This document shows positions 1 to 10,885 of a DNA stretch of 64,000 nt, in pieces; position 1 is the stretch's first letter; each line of letters opens with the position of its first letter. Origin of the DNA: Ligustrum vulgare. Its lineage: Eukaryota; Streptophyta; Magnoliopsida; Lamiales; Oleaceae. The notes under the pieces were generated by a model. That model was not told where the DNA came from. It saw nothing but the letters and a program-made list of their open reading frames with translations, and searched no databases. Where the stretch lies: NCBI GenBank assembly GCA_963555705.1, contig OY743176.1, positions 62,446,040 to 62,510,039 on the forward strand, written 5' to 3'. The position numbers and the translations under genes were made by a program.

Positions 1-1130
1 AAATTAATTGCAAGTGGCCAGTTTGTGTGGACTATACTGATCTGAATAAGGCATGACCCAAGGACAGCTATCCATTACCACAGATTGACAACCTCGTGGA
101 CAGTACTTCGGGCCATAGGATGTACAGCTTCCTTGATGCCTTTTCAGGTTACCACCAAATCCCAATGGCAGAGGATGATTAGGAAAAAACATCATTCATG
201 GCTGATTCGACTATATATTGTTATAAGGTCATGCCCTTTGGCCTAAAGAATACTGGGGCAACTTACCAAAGGTTGATAAACAAGGTGTTTGCAGGTTTGC
301 TTTGGGAAAAACATTGAGGCATGTGTTGATGACATGGTTGTCAAAAGCACAGAAACTGACAAACACATTCAGGACCTCGAGGAAGTGTTCTCCACACTCA
401 GAAAGTACAAGATGAAACTGAACCCACCTAAGTGCGTGTTTGGGGTGTCGTCGGGAAAGTTTTTGGGTTTCATGATCACTCATCGGGGTATAAAGGCCAA
501 CCTAGATAAAATACAGGCTCTAATTTCCAAGGAGTCTCCCAAAAATAGAAAATACGTTCAAAAGCTGATAGGTCGGGTAGCAGCGCTTAATAGGTTCATG
601 TCAAGAGCAGCTGACAAGTGTTTTCCCTTTTTTCAAAATATTTAGGGGAAATAAGAATTTCGAATGGAATGAGGAGTGTGAACATGCATTGCAACATCTG
701 AAAAAAATCCTTAGCAATGCTCTTGTGCTTACAAAACCAAGGCCAGGAGATGTGCTATCCTTATACTTGGCTGTTTCTCAAAATGCAGCAAGCGCAGTCC
801 TCGTCAAGGAGGTTGGTCGAGCCAAGCAGCCCATATATTATGTCAGCAAATTCCTCCTTGACGCCGAAACCCATTACACCCTTGCAGAACAATTGGCATT
901 GGCGCTAGTTGTAGCTACCAGGAAATTGAGGCAGTACTTCCAATCACATACGATCGTGTTACTTACGAATCAGCCCCTGAAACATATACTTCAGAAAGCC
1001 CGATGTATCCGGAAGATTGCTCAAACGGGCCATTGAACTTGGCGAATTTGATATTGAGTTCAAGCTCCGACCCTCGATAAAAGCACATGCCTTGGCGGAC
1101 TTTATTGCAGAGTTCACACCAAGGCCTCGG
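1..1130 (+). pseudogene. pol remnant: reverse transcriptase and first RNase H (Tat-A)
   Basis: Conceptual translation enters in the RT palm. It shows a PKDSYPLPQIDNLVDS-type block, MPFGLKNTGATYQRL, and then the catalytic box, which reads CVDDMVVKS, so the usual Tyr of YVDD is Cys here. The RNase H region has the LTKPRPGDVLSLYLAVS and YYVSKFLLDAETHY blocks. Breaks are visible: a stop near 180, a frameshift near 300 just before the CVDD box, a stop at about 643-645, and a frameshift near 1017. It cannot give a working enzyme. Family assignment is firm; lineage is inferred from the downstream second RNase H. Confidence 0.88.
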
Positions 1131-2870
1131 GGGCCAGCCAATAGCCTGAACATACTCGAGCGTTGTTGGGAAATTTTTGTGGATGGAGCATCCAACTCCT
1201 TGGGCTCGGGTGCAGGAGTCATAATTACAAGCCCGGACAGACAGGTTGAAATACTATGCGCTTTGAGGTTTGAATTTGAAACGACGAACAACGAAGCGGA
1301 GTATGAAGCCGTCATCATTGGACTTGAGGTTGCTCACTGCCTTGAACTTGATCATGTAAAGGTATACAGTGATTCTCAGCTTGTAGTAGGGAAAATCGAT
1401 GGCACATTCGAGAAGAAAGAGGAGAAGATGAGTTTATACTGCCTTCGTGTTCACGACCTGCAGAGGATGATCGGAAGTTGTGAGATTTTGAAAATACCTC
1501 GATCAGAAAATATCAAGGCCGATTCACTCTCTAGACTTGTGTTCATTAGCGTTGATAATCTTGAGAGAACAGTTCATATGAAATATGTGTCACATCCCAG
1601 TATTGACCCGAGGCCTACAGTCATGGACATTGATCATGAGCCTTCATGGATGGACCCCATCATCAAGTTTATAACTGAGGGAAGTCTCCCAGATGATCAG
1701 AGGGAGGCCAGGACCATCAAACAAAGAGCAGCAAAATACTGCATGGTAAGCGGAGTTCTTTTCAGAAGGAGTTTTACACTGCCCTACCTCAGATGTCTCA
1801 AAGCCTCAGAAGTTGCTCAAGCTCTTGCAGAAGTACATGAAGGCATGTGTGGGAATCGTCAGGGTGCTAGGTCATTAGCACACAGACTCCTCAGATACGG
1901 ATACTATTGGCCGACCATGAAGACAGATGCAATGGATTATGTGAAGAAGTGTGACAAGTGTCAGAGGCATGGGAATATCATACACAAACCAGCTGAAGGT
2001 CAAACTCCTATCCAGTGCCTAGGGCCATTTGAACAGTGGGGAATCGATATCCTGGTCCCTTTTCCCATTGCACGGGAACAGTTGAAGTTTATAGCAGTGG
2101 CAATAGAATATTTTACTAAGTGGGTGGAGGCAGAATCCCTAGCAACAATTTCAGAGCCCAAACTAAGATCTTTCATTTGGAAATCCATCATATGCAGGTT
2201 TGACCTTCCAAGAGTATTGATAACGGACAATGGCAAATAGTTCGATAACGCGCAGTTCAAAAATTTCTGTGCAAACCTTCATATTGACTATCTTCTGACA
2301 TCGGTTGCACATCCCCAGAGTAATGGGCTTGCAGAAGTGACGAACAGGATAATACTCCAAGACCTTCGCACGAGGATAGGAGATGCATGAGGCTCTTGGT
2401 CCGAGGAACTGCCAGCAATACTTTGGTCTTACAGAACCTCACACCGAACAACTAGTGGGAAAACTCCATTCATGCTTGCCTTTGGGATAGAGGCCACAAT
2501 TCCCATTGAAGTTGGCATGCCAAATTACAGGAGTCTTTTCCAAAATGTGGAAGGAGAATGTACGGGCGAGCACCTTGACATGCTTGAAGAAGTTCGTGAG
2601 CAGGAAAGATCAAGGATAGCATCATATCAGAGCAGAACGGCCAAGTACTTCAACGGCAGGGTCACACCGAGAAGGTTTAGGGCAGGAGATCTTGTGCTGA
2701 GGAAGGCCTAAGTAGCTGGTCATCCCCCATGGAAACTTGGGTCTGCTTGGGAAGGACCCTATGAAGTTATACGGCAGACCCGAGGATGATCATACAGTCT
2801 TCGGGATCTCACAGGAACACCACTTCCAAGACCATGGAATGCAGACAACCTCAAAATCTACTACAAGTAA
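1131..2870 (+). pseudogene. pol remnant: second (archaeal-type) RNase H and integrase (Tat-A)
   Basis: A frame open from 1017 to 2240 holds the second RNase H (WEIFVDGAS, NNEAEYEAV, SDSQLV). The integrase zinc-binding region follows (HEGMCGN, then YVKKCDKCQRH, HHCC intact), then the start of the DDE core (WGIDILVPFP, ITDNGK). A TAG stop at 2238-2240 falls where Gln of the DNGxQF motif is expected, and a TGA at about 2388 interrupts the core again. The C-terminal part (2472-2711) has the MLAFGIEATIPIEVG and RRFRAGDLVLRKA blocks. All three parts read in the pol direction and are typical of Ty3/gypsy integrases. Confidence 0.88.
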
Positions 2871-3020
2871 CAAAGCCGGGCTTTGCAGTTCATTCCCTTT
2901 AATTTTCTTTGCATTTTATTTCTTAGTTTAATTTCAGTTATGGCCTGCGCGCCAAATTTTATTTCCCCCAACATATCTGTAAATAAAAGATACTTCTCTC
3001 CAATTATGTTGTTCAAATCA

Positions 3021-3265
3021 AAGTCTTGCCCACGAGCAAGCACTCGAAAGCCTTCCCCACGAGGAAGCACACAAAGCCTTGCCCACGAGCAAGCACTTGA
3101 AAGTCTTCCCCACGAGGAAGCACACAAAGTCTTCCCCACAAGGAAGCACACAAAGCCTTGCCCACGAGCAAGCACTCGAAAGCCTTCCCCACGAGGAAGC
3201 ACACAAAGCCTTGCCCATGAGCAAGCACTCAAAAGCCTTGCCCACGAGCATGCACTTGAAAGGCT
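3021..3265 (+). repeat. Tandem repeat of alternating hairpin units
   Basis: About nine units of roughly 27 bp alternate between two kinds. One contains CTTGC-CCACGA-GCAAG and the other CTTCC-CCACGA-GGAAG. Both fold into a 5-bp stem with the same 6-nt loop, and the stem difference is compensated on both sides. Translated ORFs here in several frames (Ser/His/Arg-rich) are by-products of the repeat. It lies between the pol end and the antisense ORF of Tat-A. Confidence 0.9.
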
Positions 3266-3339
3266 GACCCCGAGTCATGCATCACAAAATATAACCCCGA
3301 GCATCATCAATAACACTTCCATCATAGTTACGGTTCTTA

Positions 3340-3815
3340 ATGATCGGGGTTAGTTACATGATCGGGGTTCTCACTTGATGTCCTATACCAACACCTTGAT
3401 CGGGGTTTATGCATTATGTTCACCATCAATCACTTGATCGGGGTGCGCAGTTCATATTCATTATGGATCCCTATGATCGGGGTTTGCACTTTGTGTTCAT
3501 TACCAACACCTTCATCGGGGTTTATACATTTATGTTCACCATCAATCACTTGATCAGGGTGCGTAGTTTGTATTCATTATGGATCCCTATGATCGGGGTT
3601 TGCGCTTTGTGTTCGTTATCAATCCATTGATCGGGGTTTACACTTAGTGTTAATTATCAATCCCATGATCGGGGTTCATACTTGCGTTTATTATTAATCC
3701 CATGATCGGGGTTCCCATTAGTGTTCCTTATTAATCCCATGATCGGGGTTCCCATTAGTGTTCCTTATTAATCCAATGATCGGGGTTCACACTAGTGTTC
3801 ATTACTAATCCCATG
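3340..3815 (+). repeat. Tandem repeat with GATCGGGGTT core
   Basis: The word GATCGGGGTT recurs about a dozen times every 35-60 bp, followed by variable cayTTGTGTTCATTATnAAT-like sequence. The copies degrade towards 3900. It is part of the untranslated 3' region of Tat-A. No coding potential is supported. Confidence 0.85.
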
Positions 3816-4083
3816 TTCGGATTTCACACTACTGCTCATTATCACTCACTTGATTGTGTTACACTTGTGTTCATTATTTATCATCAGGGTTTACGCGCAT
3901 GTCAGTTATCACTCCTCGTGATGGGTTACATTTGATCACTATTAATCCCACGTGAGAGGTACGGAGGTCATGTCCTGTGCTCGTGTGCAGTGTTCATACA
4001 TACGGACACATACTTCTAAAACATAAATCTTCATTAAAACTTATAGAACAGTTCGTACAAAATAATTCTGTTCAGGGAAAAAA

Positions 4084-5724
4084 CTAACTAGGGGCATCTT
4101 TGTCAACAATCTCAAGCTCGTCCCCCGAACCCCCTTCATCTCCTTCCTCAGGACCATCCTCCGATTCTGAGAGAACGAGCCCTTCAGTAAGTTCGGGGTC
4201 ACATCGTATGTCCTCAGTCGCAACCCCTTTTTTGCGCAGCAAAGCTCGCGCTTGTTTGAAAGCATAATTATAGGAGCTTGAGGCATACTCCCCTTGAAGG
4301 AGCCCGAACTCCTCCGAATTCTTAAACTCCTCGACAGCTAATGCACGAGCAGCCTCGGCAGCGACTAGCCTCTCTTCATAATTTTTTTGGGTTCGCTCAA
4401 GCTCGAGCTTCAGTTCTTCAGCTCGATCCATAACGTCCCTGAGTTCTTTCTTGAGTAACTCCCTCTCTCGTTTCAGGTCTTTGTTTTCAACCCCGAGCTG
4501 TTCTATTTTCATCTCGCGGATGGTTATAGAGTTGCTCAGCCCTTCAGCGCGTTCACCCTCATCAGCTGCCCGGAAGGCGATGCCCTGGGCAATGTTCAAT
4601 GCCTACAATATTGATGAGCCATAAGTTCGGGGAACAAAGAAATTTTAAGAAACTCAATTCTTACCCTGTTCAGCACAGCCTCCAAATGCCGAAGGCCCAT
4701 GCTCGGGCTTAGTTCCTTTCTATATTTCTCAACCATGTCCGGAGATTGAGAAGCCTCCTTGGATGTGTCATCCTCGAGCTCCACCACTTCGGGGATGACT
4801 TTTGCCGGAGAAACGCGAGGAGGAGGAAATTCCTCAGAATCCTCGTCCCTCAACAGTGTGCGTGAACCTTCTCTAGGCCCACTAGCCACTCGAGGCCTCT
4901 CCTTGCCTTTTTTCACCGGGGGCCGACCACTTGCTCCGGCCTTGCCCTTCAAAAAATTATTTAGTCGATAAGGATCAAACGCCATGTTATCTACAAAAAT
5001 ATGAACAAGGCATTATTTCGAGCTTTAAAAAAAACAAAGAGAGAAAAGGGGGCTATCCTACCCCCGAGCAGTTCTTCCAAATTATTCGGTAACGACTCTA
5101 GACTCTCGAGCAACCGCCTATCCCGCTCTAAAGCCTCAAAATAAGCTTGACCCTCGTTGAACTTTATGGTGTCCGGAATAACCTAGTCCGACCAAAATGG
5201 ATGCCCAGGCTCCTGAGGAATTATATAAAAAAACCTCGCCTTCCAACCTCAAAGAGAGCTCGGCATCTTTGGCATCTTAAACCTACCCCGACTAGACAAA
5301 TAGGCGAAATGCGGAAAGTGGGGAAGCTGTTTGAGCTCGAACACCATCCTACAGAGATCTAATCGGGGAGCTATGGACAGTACCCTACAAGCAATAAAAA
5401 AATATACCAACATCCTCCAGCCATTAGGCATTAGCTGTCCCGGGCACATAGATGCTCCACGAGGAACTCTACGAAGAACGGATGTAGTGGCCACCTTAAC
5501 CCGGCCTTTAAAGCATCCCTATATACTAATAACTCCCCCTCTCGAGCAGATACTACCCTATCCTCCGACGTTGGAGTCCTAATATCACATCCGGGCATTA
5601 GCCCGAATTCCCTAGCAACCTCGATGATCTTATGCTCCTTGTATACACATCTAAGCTCAGGGTAGGTCAATGGTGTATCCTCTTCCCCCTGAGCCCGAGG
5701 CCTAAAATCTACAGTGTCCGCCAT
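4084..5724 (-). pseudogene. Antisense ORF of Tat-A (putative gypsy-type 'Transposase_28'-like protein)
   Basis: Opposite to pol, three blocks line up. The N-terminal block (5724-5431) begins MADTVDFRPRAQGEED and has the GLRWPLHPFFVEFLVEH motif. A middle block at 5249-5480 (WRMLVYFFIACRVL) is in another frame. The C-terminal blocks (4985-4596 and 4599-4084) are Lys/Glu-rich with a predicted coiled coil (about residues 20-110 of the last block) and an acidic tail. Known plant proteins of this kind come from the antisense ORFs of Grande/Tat elements; their function is unknown. Frame changes between blocks may be introns or mutations. A similar protein lies in the second Tat element at 47802-50582. 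Confidence 0.75.
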
Positions 5725-6185
5725 AGTAACTAAATAATTTCCTACTTCCTCGGGCTCACGGTGCTAGCTACTTGAATTGCTTGAGCTACTATCACTACCA
5801 GAACTCTCGCTGCTACTAGACATTTTCTGGGGAATAAACTGGGAAATTGATTAAACTTAGGAGTTCGAGCTCTTACCTTAAATATTAGCGCACCAAAAAC
5901 ACTCCTCTAATTCCTCGAGCACGATCTCAAAGCCACAAGCTCTCAAAGTTTTGCAAATGAGAAATGAAGAGAAACGGCTATTTATAGGGAGAAACCTCGA
6001 GAAACTAAAGGATGCGTGATTTAGGCTGCCAAACGACGCCACATGTCGCCCATCCATGGCCCATGTGGTCTGGCAACCATCTTTTTTGACAAAATGACGT
6101 GTCTATTGGAAGAACCGCCGATCACCCCGGCCATTTCTACCAACCCCGTGTTGCGCATCCTATCCTCCCTAGTCTCGCATTGGAT

Positions 6186-6198
6186 GCGCGGGGGCCAG
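6186..6198 (+). other. Candidate polypurine tract of Tat-A
   Basis: GCGCGGGGGCCAG directly precedes the TG of the 3' LTR, where plus-strand synthesis would be primed. It is not purely purine, so the assignment rests on position. Confidence 0.5.
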
Positions 6199-6779
6199 TG
6201 ATGAGTATCAATTTATGGCATCTCGAGCGTGACCACCCGAATAACCCCGATCTTACACACAGTCCGCTCTCCTGCCCATAATCCCCGAGGAGTGAATCGT
6301 CCCCGAGGATTTAAGTTACCCCCGAGGATTAAATCGCACAAATAATGGGGTGTACTCCTCGGGGTAATAATTGTTCGGGTGATTCTCGTGACTGGTCGGG
6401 GACCCTCATCCTACGTCGTATATCCAATTCCTATAAATATTAGGAGTTATATTCCTAACCAACGTCTAACAACACAATCCCTAACAAATAGGAGGATGAG
6501 TCCTAATAGAATTCATGCAATGCAGGTATTTCAGTCTTATTGTAATTTGTCCAGATACCTCTATAAATACATAGCATCCCTTCATAAATCAGGTACACAA
6601 TTATTATTCCAGTTTATAGCCTCTTGCATAAATTTTCTCCTTCATCTTTACTGACTTAAGCATCGGAGGGGCGACGAGGACATACCTCCTCGCCTTCATT
6701 GCAGGTATTCGAAGATCCAATTCGTGCTAGCTTGTTGCTAATGTTCGGAATATTCCATGTGCGATTTTTTGCATCATCA
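6199..6779 (+). repeat. 3' LTR of Tat-A (581 bp)
   Basis: Begins TGATGA and ends TCATCA, a perfect 6-bp terminal inverted repeat. It sits immediately after a G-rich tract and ends with a GCGATTTTTTGCATCATCA-type terminus. The internal part is rich in the CCCGAGGA word. The matching 5' LTR is outside the window, so boundaries rest on the terminal repeat only. Confidence 0.75.
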
Positions 6780-6798
6780 CATTACATTATGTTAAGAA

Positions 6799-6830
6799 CT
6801 AGTATCACACACGTGCGATGCACGAGATTT
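6799..6830 (-). mobile_element. Candidate Helitron 3' terminus
   Basis: Read on the minus strand, a short hairpin CGTGC-ATC-GCACG (6812-6824) is followed 9 nt later by CTAG and then T. This is the layout expected at a Helitron 3' end. No 5' TC terminus was recognised to the right, so the extent of the element is unknown. Confidence 0.4.
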
Positions 6831-6849
6831 CTATACATGATTATGATTA

Positions 6850-7205
6850 GAATTCATAAAAATATGTTGATCATAAAATCATATCAAATAAAAAATATTG
6901 TACAAATAATATTTTATTACAATATATTATCGAATTTGAAATTTTAAAAAAGACAACACTAATCAAAATAGAAAAAAAATACACAAAGATTTTAAAAATT
7001 GGCGCTTAATTAAATTTTTGTATTAAATCTGTTTTAATTTTATTTGTATTCATCACCAATTTTCTTTTTAATGTATTTTAATTTTTGACACACGCACTCA
7101 CATACATATGCACATTAAAGAAATGATAATGTCTTACATGGTGCTCAAAACATTTTCTTTTTTTTTTGGAATTCATGAAAATTTGTTAATTATACAATTA
7201 TATCA
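6850..7205. repeat. AT-rich direct repeat, first copy (second copy resumes at 10175-10390)
   Basis: A unit of about 320 bp starting GAATTCATAAAAATATGTTG is repeated from 7170 onward. The second copy is split by the MULE and continues after it at 10175. Shared words include AAATAATATTTTATTACAA and ATCACCAATTTTCTTTT. No gene is visible in it. Confidence 0.75.
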
Positions 7206-7883
7206 GGGTTAATTTCACAAACGGTCATTGAACTTTGAACAAAATTTCAAAACGGTAACTAAAGTTTTATTCTTGTGACGTTGGTCACTAAAGTTACAAA
7301 TAGTTTTGAGAATAGTCACTCCATACTAACTTTAACCAAAAATTATTGATGAGGACTTGATGCATAATTTTTGCTCTATTTTGTATAATTGCAAACAAAC
7401 TCCTATCCTCACCCACCACCACCACCCGTCTCCGACACCCAACCCCTCTCCTGGTCACCAAAAGCACCACGATTTCGTACGGAGACTCTCCCCCTATAGG
7501 TGGGCATGGCTTCAGAAAATGGAACTGAGGATTATTGATCTCCGTGCTCGTCAAAACTGTCAAAAAAAGACTTCCCGTTCCGAGCCACAAACCAAGCAGT
7601 GAGCTTAATTATATCCATTCCTCCCCTGTAACCTCTTCAGGAAGTCAAAGGTGTACTGCTCCGTTTTTGGTGGCTCAGGAAACCTTTCGGACGGGTCTAA
7701 ACTGAGCCGACAGATCAAGCTGTGCAGAAGCATCACTGGCATATTCTGACAAATCAGCAAGCTCCAATGGCTGCTGCTAGGTAGGAGTTTGATTTTGGGC
7801 TTGAGCTATAGATAACATATGCTAATAGTAAGCGTGGTAAGTATCAGTGGTATGTAAGAAGTTGAATTTAGCATTGCCTTCAT

Positions 7884-9601
7884 CAGTGTCGGTCCTTTGT
7901 TTTTGGGTACCCTGTACAAATATTAAAAAAGTGCCCCCAATTATTTAAATTATAAAATATGTGTACAGAAAAAAATTAACTATTTATATTAACTCATTGT
8001 ATATAAAATTGCCACATAAAAAAATATAATTTTCAATGTTTTTCTCATATTGTTCTCATGTTATATAGAAAATGTACAACTAAAAAACTAAATTTATAAC
8101 TTGTAGAACCTTGAAAACATCCAAAAGCTCGTATTTTCTTAAGAAAGTATTATCCAAATCACTAATATCTTTGAAGCCAATATGAGTTGACCTGAAAAGG
8201 AAATAAAACAACTCAAATAATATCATATGTAATCCTTAAAATGCAACAAATCTTTTAAAATTAGTTATTCTTGCATTTTTGAAGCAAAACCACTAATGAA
8301 TTTTTTGTAATCAATACTTTCTAAAAAATTATATTCAATAAATATCAAAGCAAGTTAATTCAATCTTTCTTGTGACATAGTTGATCACAAGTAAGATTTC
8401 AATAGTTTCAATTTTGAAAAACTTCTTTCAGCAGATGCAATTGTAACACGTATTGTTAGTAATATTCTATAAGCAATAAATGTATTTGAAAAGCGATCCA
8501 ACATTTTCAAATAAGTTAGTATGTCAAGAGCTATATTTTTTTCTTTTGGTAAAAGATTTCGCAAAACTTTTAGCTCTTGAAACAATTCTTGACCATCAAC
8601 ATCACAAAATATTTCATGCCTTAGAACAATATCAAGATGTTTACAACATGCTTTCAAATTGAGTGCCCTCTACGGTAGTATTTTCATCAAAATATCTCTT
8701 CCTACGAATTAGACGTTTTACTTGAAATACAGGATCTACTGTCATTTCATCAGTAATTTCTTTAGCAATATTTATAGCATCGTTGAATCCAATTTTCCTA
8801 TATTTTTTAAAGAAAGCAATCAATCCTTTCACTTCCTCAATAACAATATCAATAAGCATGTCATTAGATTGTAAGTTTTTACTAATCAAGTTAGCAGCAT
8901 ACAAATTAGAATCATATATCAACAATTTAGAATTTAGTCTTAATAAATCAAATAATCAAATATACAGCCTTCAAAAATCACCAGTTCAAGAAGTCAGCCT
9001 TCATAAACAAATAAACCATGAAATGGAAAACAAGAAACTCCACTGATGCTGAATGAAATCTATCATTTTACTTACAAAGTAAGTTGAACACAGGCACAAA
9101 GACACAGACGTGATGAATGTAGAAGCAGTGATGGAGGGTTTTTAAACTTGGAAGAAAGTGAGATGAAGAGCCGAGACTGCCGAGCAGTGAATCCGGTGAT
9201 GAGTGATGAATAATGAAAAGTGAGTGAATATAGTGATACAGTGAGATGGATTTTTGATCTCTTAGTCTCTGAAATCTAGGTTCTCTTCAAGTAAGACGAT
9301 AGGAGTGGGAGGTTTGAATCGTCTAATTTACAAAGGGAAAGGGAAATGGGATTTTCAGGTTTTGGATTTTGGAAGATAGGGAGTCTCAAGAGTCAAGTCA
9401 GGGTGTAGTTTTAACTTATTGGATGGTTGGAAGTTAGAATGGAACGGTAGGAGGAAAAAGAAAAATCAATTTTGTTTTAACAAAAAAACTAAAGATAAAA
9501 TTTTAAAAATAATATGTCTTAATATATTTTTCATTTTGGTGCCCCAAAAATTTTGGTGCCCTATTCGTCGCACTTCTCGCACGGCCTCAGGGCCGCCTCT
9601 G
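7884..9601 (-). mobile_element. hAT transposon inserted in the Pack-MULE
   Basis: Ends read CAGTGTCGGTCC (left) and CAGAGGCGGCCC (right, inward), imperfect short inverted repeats of the CAG-GGCGG-CC type. The flanking 8-bp duplication GCCTTCAT is perfect (7876-7883 and 9602-9609). It contains a decayed transposase on the minus strand and is therefore non-autonomous now. Confidence 0.92.
8385..8925 (-). pseudogene. hAT transposase remnant (TTF/zf-MYM1-like type)
   Basis: Two overlapping minus-strand frames (8925-8641 and 8657-8385) give the middle of the protein (KEITDEMTVDPVFQVKRLIR, RKRYFDE) and its C-terminal dimerisation region (LLTIRVTIASAERSFSKLKL). The last motif is the hallmark of the hAT C-terminal domain in the plant 'zinc finger MYM-type 1-like' group. 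A frameshift separates the two parts, and the N-terminal zinc finger is not seen. Confidence 0.85.
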
Positions 9602-10390
9602 GCCTTCATTGTTGGCGATGATTCTTTTCCCAAATTGAGGCCCATTCTTCACCACAAGTTGTGTAGTTTTATCTACGATGTTTACGATATCAGGGGTGGA
9701 TATATGATTCTAATAGTCTTTGTGTGGGTTTTAACTGTTGTTGGAAGAGAGATACATCATTATCATTAATCTTGCCCCACATTCATCTCTTCATCTTTAG
9801 CTTCCTTTATCACTTTAGCCGGGGGTATTGGTCCAAGATTAGGAGTTCACCCACCAAAAAAATGGGGTCATTCAATTTCGCACTAGTCCGTTGGGGGCTC
9901 TTCCACAAGATTTCTGGTGGTTGTGGTGGCCGGGAGAGGGGTTGGGTGGTCGGAGATGGGGTGGTGGGTGAGGATGGGAGTCTGTTTGCAATTGTACAAA
10001 ATAGGACTATAATTATACATCAAGTCCTCATGAATAATTTTGAGTGAAAGTTAGTCCCAGGTGACCATTCACGAAATTACTTGTAACTTAAGTGACCAAC
10101 ACTGTAAGAATTGAACTTTAGTGGCCGTTTTAAAATTTAACTCAAAGTTCAATGACCGCTTGTGAAATTAACCCAATTATATCAAATAAAAAATATAACA
10201 AATAATATTTTATTACAAAATATTATTGAATTCGAAATTTTAAAAAAGACAAATACTAATCAACGTAGGAAAAAAATACACAATTTGTCTTAAAAATTTG
10301 GCGTTTAATTAAATTTTTTGAATCAAATTTGTTTTAATTTTATTTGTATTTATCACCAATTTTCTTTTACTTGTATTTTAATTTTTGATT

Positions 10391-10885
10391 AAGTTTAATT
10401 TTTAATGTATTGATTACATATATTTTATTAAAACTTCAACATACAGTATGTATGTGTGTGTATATATATATATATTAACTTTTATTTAATACCAATATAT
10501 GTTAACTTTTATTAATTACATTTAATACTTTTTTTTTTACAAAGATTTTCTGATTTAAAAAGAGTTTTGGACGAAAAAGTGTGTACGCGTAAAAATTGTG
10601 ACAATTATCCTATTATTATATCTAGACTACGTAGATTGATTGGAGAATTGGAATATGGATGAGTAATATCGTAAAAAGTTGGGTCGACTGACTCAGAAAC
10701 ATCTTTTAAATTTTGGTGATCATTGTAAAGCTGAAGATTTGTTAAATGCGAAAATCTACAAAATAATTCATAACCCCACCAATATCTACATTCTTCATTC
10801 CACACCATGCATGTTGTGGGCTATCCTTAAAAATTTGTTCTTTCCCCCCTTTAATTTTCTCTCCCATGGTTACCCTCTTCCAAAG
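10391..10885 (+). promoter_or_regulatory. Upstream region of CNGC2
   Basis: AT-rich spacer with a (TA)n run at 10460-10475, and CT-rich sequence (10840-10880, TCCCCCC and CTCTCCC) just before the start codon, as is common in plant 5' leaders. No conserved promoter element can be fixed from sequence alone. Confidence 0.3.

Larger units (their letters stand above)
1..6779 (+). mobile_element. Tat-lineage Ty3/gypsy retrotransposon, 3' part (element Tat-A)
   Basis: Order on the + strand is reverse transcriptase, RNase H, a second RNase H, integrase, tandem repeats, an antisense ORF, polypurine-like tract and 3' LTR. A second RNase H domain before integrase and an antisense ORF downstream of pol are hallmarks of the Tat lineage (Grande/Retand/Ogre relatives). 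The 5' LTR, gag and protease lie outside the window. Several stops and frameshifts show that it is dead. The target duplication cannot be checked because the 5' end is missing. Confidence 0.9.
7490..9850 (-). pseudogene. SF3A1: Captured fragment of splicing factor SF3A1 (two SURP modules), split by a hAT element
   Basis: Reading the minus strand from 9850 to 9602, the translation gives PPPDI and GPQFGKRIIANNEG. After skipping the hAT element it resumes at 7883 with NAKFNFLHTTDTYHAYY, which together are the first SURP module of plant SF3A1. Further on come LADLSEYASDASAQ and AQFRPVRKV, then DIIKL, FVARNGKSF and INNPQFHFLKP, the second SURP module. SF3A1 is a U2 snRNP subunit in the nucleus. 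The copy has stops (for example after RKVS) and frameshifts, lacks the rest of the gene, and lies inside MULE ends, so it is a pseudogene fragment. Recognition of the two SURP modules is strong; whether the source was genomic or cDNA is not resolved. Confidence 0.82.
7206..10174 (-). mobile_element. Mutator-like element carrying a gene fragment (Pack-MULE)
   Basis: The ends GGGTTAATTTCACAAACGGT and its complement form terminal inverted repeats that stay alignable for about 300 bp (7206-7490 against 9890-10174). They are flanked by a perfect 10-bp duplication AATTATATCA (7196-7205 and 10175-10184). Long inverted ends with a 9-11 bp duplication are diagnostic of Mutator-like elements. No transposase is present. 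Between the ends lie a captured SF3A1 segment on the minus strand and a later hAT insertion. Confidence 0.9.

Noticed and set aside
2883..3353. Ser/His/Arg-rich ORFs on both strands
   Set aside because: By-product of the hairpin tandem repeat; open in several frames at once.
10605..10808. 67-codon minus-strand frame upstream of CNGC2
   Set aside because: Short, AT-rich, no recognisable motif, lies in the promoter/leader region.
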